From the NCBI GenBank assembly GCA_016180705.1, contig JACPAU010000009.1, positions 1 to 9,236 on the forward strand: 9,236 bases of DNA, in the 5' to 3' direction. The notes under the pieces were generated by a model that worked only from the letters and a program-made list of their open reading frames with translations, was not told where the DNA came from and made no database searches. Numbering within the stretch: the first letter of the stretch is position 1; each line of letters begins with the position of its first letter. Below are positions 6,410-9,236 of the stretch, piece by piece. Made by a program: the position numbers and the translations under genes. The stretch comes from Candidatus Methylomirabilota bacterium (GTDB lineage: Bacteria > Methylomirabilota > Methylomirabilia > Methylomirabilales > JACPAU01).

Positions 6410-6438
6410 ACGCTAGTCGAGACCCCCGGCCCTGTCAA
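6410..6438 (-). promoter_or_regulatory. Candidate promoter for the RRM gene
   Basis: The minus strand carries a perfect -35 TTGACA (6438-6433), a 17-nt spacer and a weak -10 TAGCGT (6415-6410, 3/6). The predicted start near 6403 gives a leader of about 124 nt that includes the terminator hairpin. The perfect -35 in a GC-rich background is the main support. Confidence 0.5.
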
Positions 6439-6469
6439 GGCAAATCCCGCCCGCAGAGCACGCCCACCC

Positions 6470-6498
6470 TTGACACCCGCCCGGCCGCCCCCCATGAT
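6470..6498 (+). promoter_or_regulatory. Sigma70-type promoter for the aquaporin gene
   Basis: A perfect -35 TTGACA (6470-6475), a 17-nt spacer and CATGAT (6493-6498, 4/6 to TATAAT) predict transcription from about 6505. This leaves about 62 nt of leader before the ATG at 6568. It lies back to back with the RRM promoter, the two -35 boxes being separated by 31 bp. Confidence 0.65.
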
Positions 6499-6567
6499 GA
6501 GCCCGTTGCCCGGCGGAGGGTCGGGGGCACCCTGCCGGGAGCGCCTTGCTCCGAGGAGGCAGGCCAC

Positions 6568-7233
6568 ATGAGCGCCTTCGTCGCCGAGATGGTCGGAACC
6601 TTCACCCTGGTCTTCGTGGGCGCCGCCAGCATCATCCTCGACGCCCACACGGGGGGCGGCGTGACGCTCCTCGGGATCGCGGCGGCCCACGGCCTCGCCC
6701 TGAGCATCGGGGTGACCATCACGATTCCCATCTCCGGCGCCCATCTGAACCCCGCCGTCACGGCGGCGATGCTGGCCACCAGGCGGATCGCAGCCGGCAA
6801 GGCGGGCGGCTACGTCCTCGCCCAGCTCCTCGGGGCCACCGTGGCCGGGGTCCTCTTGAAGGGCCTTTTTCCCGCCGAGGCGGTCACCAAGAGCCACCTC
6901 GGGACCCCTGCCCTCGGTCCCGGGGTCACGTTCGGCCAGGGGGCCGTGCTCGAGGCCATCCTCACCTTCCTCCTCCTCATCAGCATCTTCGGCGCGGCGG
7001 TGGACCCGCGGGGGCCGCAGCAGCTCGCCGGTTTCTGCATCGGCCTGACCGTCGCCTTCGACATCCTGGCCGGCGGGCCCCTCTCCGGCGCTTCCATGAA
7101 CCCGGCCCGCACCTTCGGCCCGGCCCTGGCCGCCGGCTTCTGGGAGAACCACCTCGTCTACTGGGTCGGCCCCGTCGTGGGAGCCCTGGCGGGGGCATTC
7201 CTGTACCAGGGCCTCCTCCTGCCCCGGCGGTAG
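6568..7233 (+). CDS. Aquaporin (MIP family), TIP-like selectivity filter, 221 aa
   Basis: This is an inner-membrane channel for water or small neutral solutes. Both NPA boxes are intact: GAHLNPAVT (N61-A63) and GASMNPAR (N178-A180). Six membrane segments can be placed at about residues 5-25, 34-55, 80-98, 126-144, 152-170 and 196-217, with the two NPA half-helices between them. Aligned by eye with AqpZ and plant TIPs, the aromatic/Arg constriction is H41, I166, A175 and R181. This is the His-Ile-Ala-Arg set seen in plant tonoplast intrinsic proteins, rather than the AqpZ (F/H/T/R) or GlpF (W/G/F/R) sets. TIPs pass water and often ammonia, urea or hydrogen peroxide, so transport of such solutes is possible here. 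The start ATG 6568 has GAGGAGG 8 nt upstream. It has its own promoter and is followed after 44 nt by the DHH gene on the same strand. Confidence 0.95.
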   Translation: MSAFVAEMVGTFTLVFVGAASIILDAHTGGGVTLLGIAAAHGLALSIGVTITIPISGAHLNPAVTAAMLATRRIAAGKAGGYVLAQLLGATVAGVLLKGLFPAEAVTKSHLGTPALGPGVTFGQGAVLEAILTFLLLISIFGAAVDPRGPQQLAGFCIGLTVAFDILAGGPLSGASMNPARTFGPALAAGFWENHLVYWVGPVVGALAGAFLYQGLLLPRR

Positions 7234-7277
7234 CCCCGGGGCGAGCCGCGGAGCGTGGGGCGCGCGCCCAGCCTGCC

Positions 7278-8303
7278 ATGACGAGCCGTAGCGAACAGAT
7301 GCTCGCGCGCCTACGGGAGATGGTCCCCCGGGGGACCCGCCTGCTCATCCTCACCCACAACAACCCCGACCCCGACTCGCTGGCCAGCGCCGCCGCCCTC
7401 CGGTTCCTGCTCGCGGAGATCGCCGCCGTCGAGGCCGTCCTCGCGTTCGGCGGGATCGTGGGGCGGGCCGAGAATCGCGCGCTGCTGCGCTACCTCGCGG
7501 TCAAGACGCAGCCCGCAGAGGCCCTCTCCTTCGACGAGTTCGACCTGGTCGCCCTGGTGGACACCCAGCCCCGCACCGGGAACAACTCCCTTCCCCCCGA
7601 CCGGCTCCCCGCCATCGTCATTGACCACCACCCGATGCGGCGCCAGACCCGACAGGTCCCGCTCCGGGATGTCCGCCGTGGCTACGGGGCCACCTCAACG
7701 ATTCTCACGGAGTACCTGCAGACCGCGGGGATGACCCCCGAGGCCCGCCTGGCCACGGCCCTCTTCTACGCCATCCGCTCGGAGACGCAGGACCTCGGCC
7801 GGGAGGCCTCCCGGGCGGACGTCGAGGCGGCGCTCTACCTCTTTCCCTTCACGAACCGGCGCCTGCTCTCCCGGATCGAGTACTCCCGGGTCCCCCTCGA
7901 ATACTTCCGGGCCCTGGGCCGGGTCCTGAAGAACGCCACGATCCACGACGGGGTGGTGATCTCCCGCCTCGGCGAACTGGAGTACCCGGACATGGTGGCG
8001 GAGATGGCCGACCTGCTCCTCCGGCTGGAGGACGCGCGGTGGGCCGTCTGCCTCGGGACCTACGGGGACGACCTCTTCCTCTCGCTCAGGACATCGGAGG
8101 CGGACGCCAACGCCGGGGCGTTCATCCGGAGGGCCGTGGGGCGGATCGGGGCGGCCGGGGGTCACGGCATGATGGCGGGAGGGCGGATCCCCCTAAAGGA
8201 TCGGGAGGCGAAGGCGGTGGCGCGGCTCGAGGAGCGGTTGATCGGACGGTTCCTCCGGGCGCTCAAGGTCCCGCCCGGCCCCGGGGTCCGCCTGGTGCCC
8301 TGA
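7278..8303 (+). CDS. DHH-family phosphoesterase (NrnA/RecJ-like superfamily), 341 aa
   Basis: DHH/DHHA1 phosphoesterases are Mn-dependent hydrolases of short nucleic acids, cyclic dinucleotides or 3'-phosphoadenosine 5'-phosphate (pAp). Metal-binding motifs are present: THNNPDPDS (H27, D31, D33), VDTQP (D95), IDHHP (D116-H117-H118) and SETQD (D172). The C-terminal DHHA1 substrate-binding domain shows GGHGMMAGGRIP at 294-305. The 341 aa length is close to NrnA-type nanoRNase/pAp phosphatases (about 310-340 aa), which recycle 2-5 nt RNA or pAp. The exact substrate is not resolvable; a cyclic-dinucleotide phosphodiesterase of the same class is an alternative. The ATG at 7278 begins just ahead of the first conserved strand. 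There is no good SD: the region is instead occupied by the 12-nt palindrome GGGCGCGCGCCC (7258-7269). Translation may depend on coupling with the aquaporin gene 44 nt upstream. It is convergent, 6 nt apart, with the lon-domain pseudogene. Confidence 0.93.
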   Translation: MTSRSEQMLARLREMVPRGTRLLILTHNNPDPDSLASAAALRFLLAEIAAVEAVLAFGGIVGRAENRALLRYLAVKTQPAEALSFDEFDLVALVDTQPRTGNNSLPPDRLPAIVIDHHPMRRQTRQVPLRDVRRGYGATSTILTEYLQTAGMTPEARLATALFYAIRSETQDLGREASRADVEAALYLFPFTNRRLLSRIEYSRVPLEYFRALGRVLKNATIHDGVVISRLGELEYPDMVAEMADLLLRLEDARWAVCLGTYGDDLFLSLRTSEADANAGAFIRRAVGRIGAAGGHGMMAGGRIPLKDREAKAVARLEERLIGRFLRALKVPPGPGVRLVP

Positions 8304-8309
8304 GGTGGA

Positions 8310-8862
8310 TCAGTTCCAGCGGGGGGCTGCCCCGGGGGCGGCGCGCCCACCGCGATGGACCAGCAGCAGCGCCTGCGAGACGGCGGCCGCCACCAGGTCC
8401 AGACGGCGCGCGACCTCGAGCGTCTCCAGGATTTGCTGGCTCCCGGCCGACTCCACCACCACGACCGAGGCCACCCGGTCCAGCAGGGCCGCCGGCGTGG
8501 GGGCGTCGGTCACCAGGCGGACGAGTCGCTCATCGCTCCGGCCGACCTCCTTGAGCAGGCGGAGGTAGGCGCTCTTCACCGCCTCGAGGCCGGGCGCGAG
8601 TGCTTCCATTCCCTCGGGCGGCAGCCGGTCTTCGAGGGGGCGACAGCGCGCCACGCGGTAGGCCCGCGCGGGGGGCTGCTCCTCCTGGATCAGGACCCGC
8701 GCGAACCCCTGCAGCAGAATGTTGTACCGTCCGTCCGGCAGCCGCTCCGCCTGCACCACCTCGCCCGCCCCAGCCAGCGTGTGGGGGCTCGAAGACGTGG
8801 AGCGGCAGGAGCGTATGCGGGAAGAAAACCGTGTCGGGGAGCGGGAAGAGGGGGAGGATCAC
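8310..8862 (-). pseudogene. Lon substrate-binding (LON N-terminal) domain protein, disrupted by frameshift and internal deletion
   Basis: Stand-alone proteins of this type (about 200-220 aa, Lon N-terminal domain, PF02190) lack protease and ATPase domains; their role is unclear. The GTG at 8862 starts a typical N-terminus, MILPLFPLPDTVFFPHTLLPLHVFEP, read in short blocks through residue 26. The remaining domain then continues in another frame from about 8783: HTLAGAGEVVQ, ERLPDGRYNILLQGF, and so on to the stop at 8310. The break is near 8784-8788, in a CCCCC run. The block normally found between HVFEP and GxAGEVV, some 35-45 residues (RYRxLxxxAL, ...), is absent, so one base skip alone cannot restore a full protein; a deletion not divisible by three explains both defects. 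The start overlaps the O-methyltransferase stop (GTGA), a remnant of translational coupling. A sequencing or assembly error is the main alternative. Confidence 0.8.
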
Positions 8863-9236
8863 GTGCGGAGGCTCACCCCCACCCCGTCCCGGAGGGGGAG
8901 GATGACGGTGAGCAGGTCGGGGGAGGCGTACAGCAGTCGGGTGTACTCGCGGATTGCCAGGGTGCTGGGGGCCGCCGGCTCCTCCGAAGCCACCCGCCCC
9001 CGCCAGAGGAGGTTGTCGGTGAGCAGCAGCCCCCCCCGGCGGAGACGCGACAGGATCTTGGGGAGAGCCACCGGGTATTGCTCCTTGTCTATATCATTAA
9101 AGATGAGGTCGAACGGACCCGCCGTCCGGTCCAGCAGCGCGAGGGCGTCGGCCACCTCGAAGCGCACCTTGTCGGCGATCCCGGCCCGCCGGAAGGTCTC
9201 GGCCGCGAGCGCCGCATTCTCCGCCGAGCCGTCCAC
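8859..9236 (-). CDS. SAM-dependent O-methyltransferase (caffeoyl-CoA/catechol type), C-terminal part, 5' end beyond the right edge
   Basis: This is the C-terminal 125 codons of a family-3 class I methyltransferase (CCoAOMT/COMT-like; PF01596), which transfers methyl from S-adenosylmethionine to catechol-type hydroxyls using a divalent metal. The start is missing: the first visible codon GTG is an internal Val within VDGSAENAALA, following the SAM-binding strand. Visible blocks are FDLIFNDIDKEQYP near residues 42-55 (the metal-site Asp in NDIDK), GGLLLTDNLLWRGRV near 68-82 (the metal-site D-N pair), IREYTRLL near 94-101 and VILPLRDGVGVSLR at 111-124. All match the family. The full gene should be about 210-230 aa. 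The stop shares GTGA with the start of the Lon-domain gene, indicating they were co-translated. Real substrates are unknown; small phenolics or tRNA (TrmR-like) are possible. Confidence 0.9.
   Translation of the reverse strand: MDGSAENAALAAETFRRAGIADKVRFEVADALALLDRTAGPFDLIFNDIDKEQYPVALPKILSRLRRGGLLLTDNLLWRGRVASEEPAAPSTLAIREYTRLLYASPDLLTVILPLRDGVGVSLRT

Noticed and set aside
8781..8790. Programmed +1 frameshift at the CCCCC run of the Lon-domain gene.
   Set aside because: Skipping one base joins the frames, but an otherwise conserved block of about 35-45 residues would still be missing, so recoding does not give a complete domain. Deletion or assembly error is simpler.
1..9236. CRISPR array, tRNA, insertion sequence, phage or toxin-antitoxin module.
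   Set aside because: No regularly spaced repeats, no cloverleaf-like segments, no transposase motifs and no target-site repeats were seen; the genes look like ordinary core and accessory metabolism.

Overview
The window is a gene-dense bacterial chromosome segment with very high GC (roughly 70 percent by eye). It has short intergenic gaps, many GTG starts and purine-rich Shine-Dalgarno (SD) sites. No tRNA, rRNA, insertion sequence, phage gene or CRISPR array is visible. The protein set (GTP-type PEP carboxykinase, DUF3891, N-terminally extended Memo protein, small RRM protein, TIP-like aquaporin) would suit an uncultured soil or sediment lineage such as Methylomirabilota/Rokubacteria or a deltaproteobacterial relative. 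That placement is a low-confidence inference.

Left region (1-4607), all on the minus strand and read from right to left: a DUF3891 protein, an LD-carboxypeptidase (peptidase S66), two small unrecognised proteins of 59 and 69 aa, a secreted-looking GH18 protein, a short-chain dehydrogenase, and the N-terminal 161 codons of GTP-dependent PEP carboxykinase. From DUF3891 to the dehydrogenase the genes are 9-37 nt apart or overlap, so they look like one operon. The carboxypeptidase and the GH18 protein suggest a cell-wall turnover theme; the small proteins are unassigned. The carboxykinase follows after 88 nt and may be a read-through cistron or have its own promoter.

Centre: the 90-bp gap 4608-4697 separates DUF3891 from a divergent Memo-family gene (+). 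It holds a strong plus-strand sigma70-like promoter. The same 30 bp also read as a minus-strand promoter, with the -10 of each strand lying on the -35 of the other. The Memo protein has an extra N-terminal domain that looks PqqD-like, and its usual AMMECR1 and radical-SAM partners are not in the window.

Right-centre: a small RRM RNA-binding protein gene (-) is divergent from an aquaporin gene (+). The 288-bp gap 6280-6567 is the longest non-coding stretch. It holds one promoter per direction, and the leader of the RRM gene carries a strong intrinsic terminator 33 nt before the start codon, an arrangement expected of an attenuator. The aquaporin gene is followed by a DHH-family phosphoesterase gene (+), probably in the same transcript.

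Right end: a Lon-substrate-binding-domain gene (-) is broken by a frameshift plus an internal deletion. It is coupled by a 4-nt overlap to an O-methyltransferase gene (-) that runs off the window. No wholly new multi-gene system is evident. The best leads are the RRM-leader attenuator, the mirrored divergent promoter, the PqqD-like/Memo fusion and the pair of small operon proteins.
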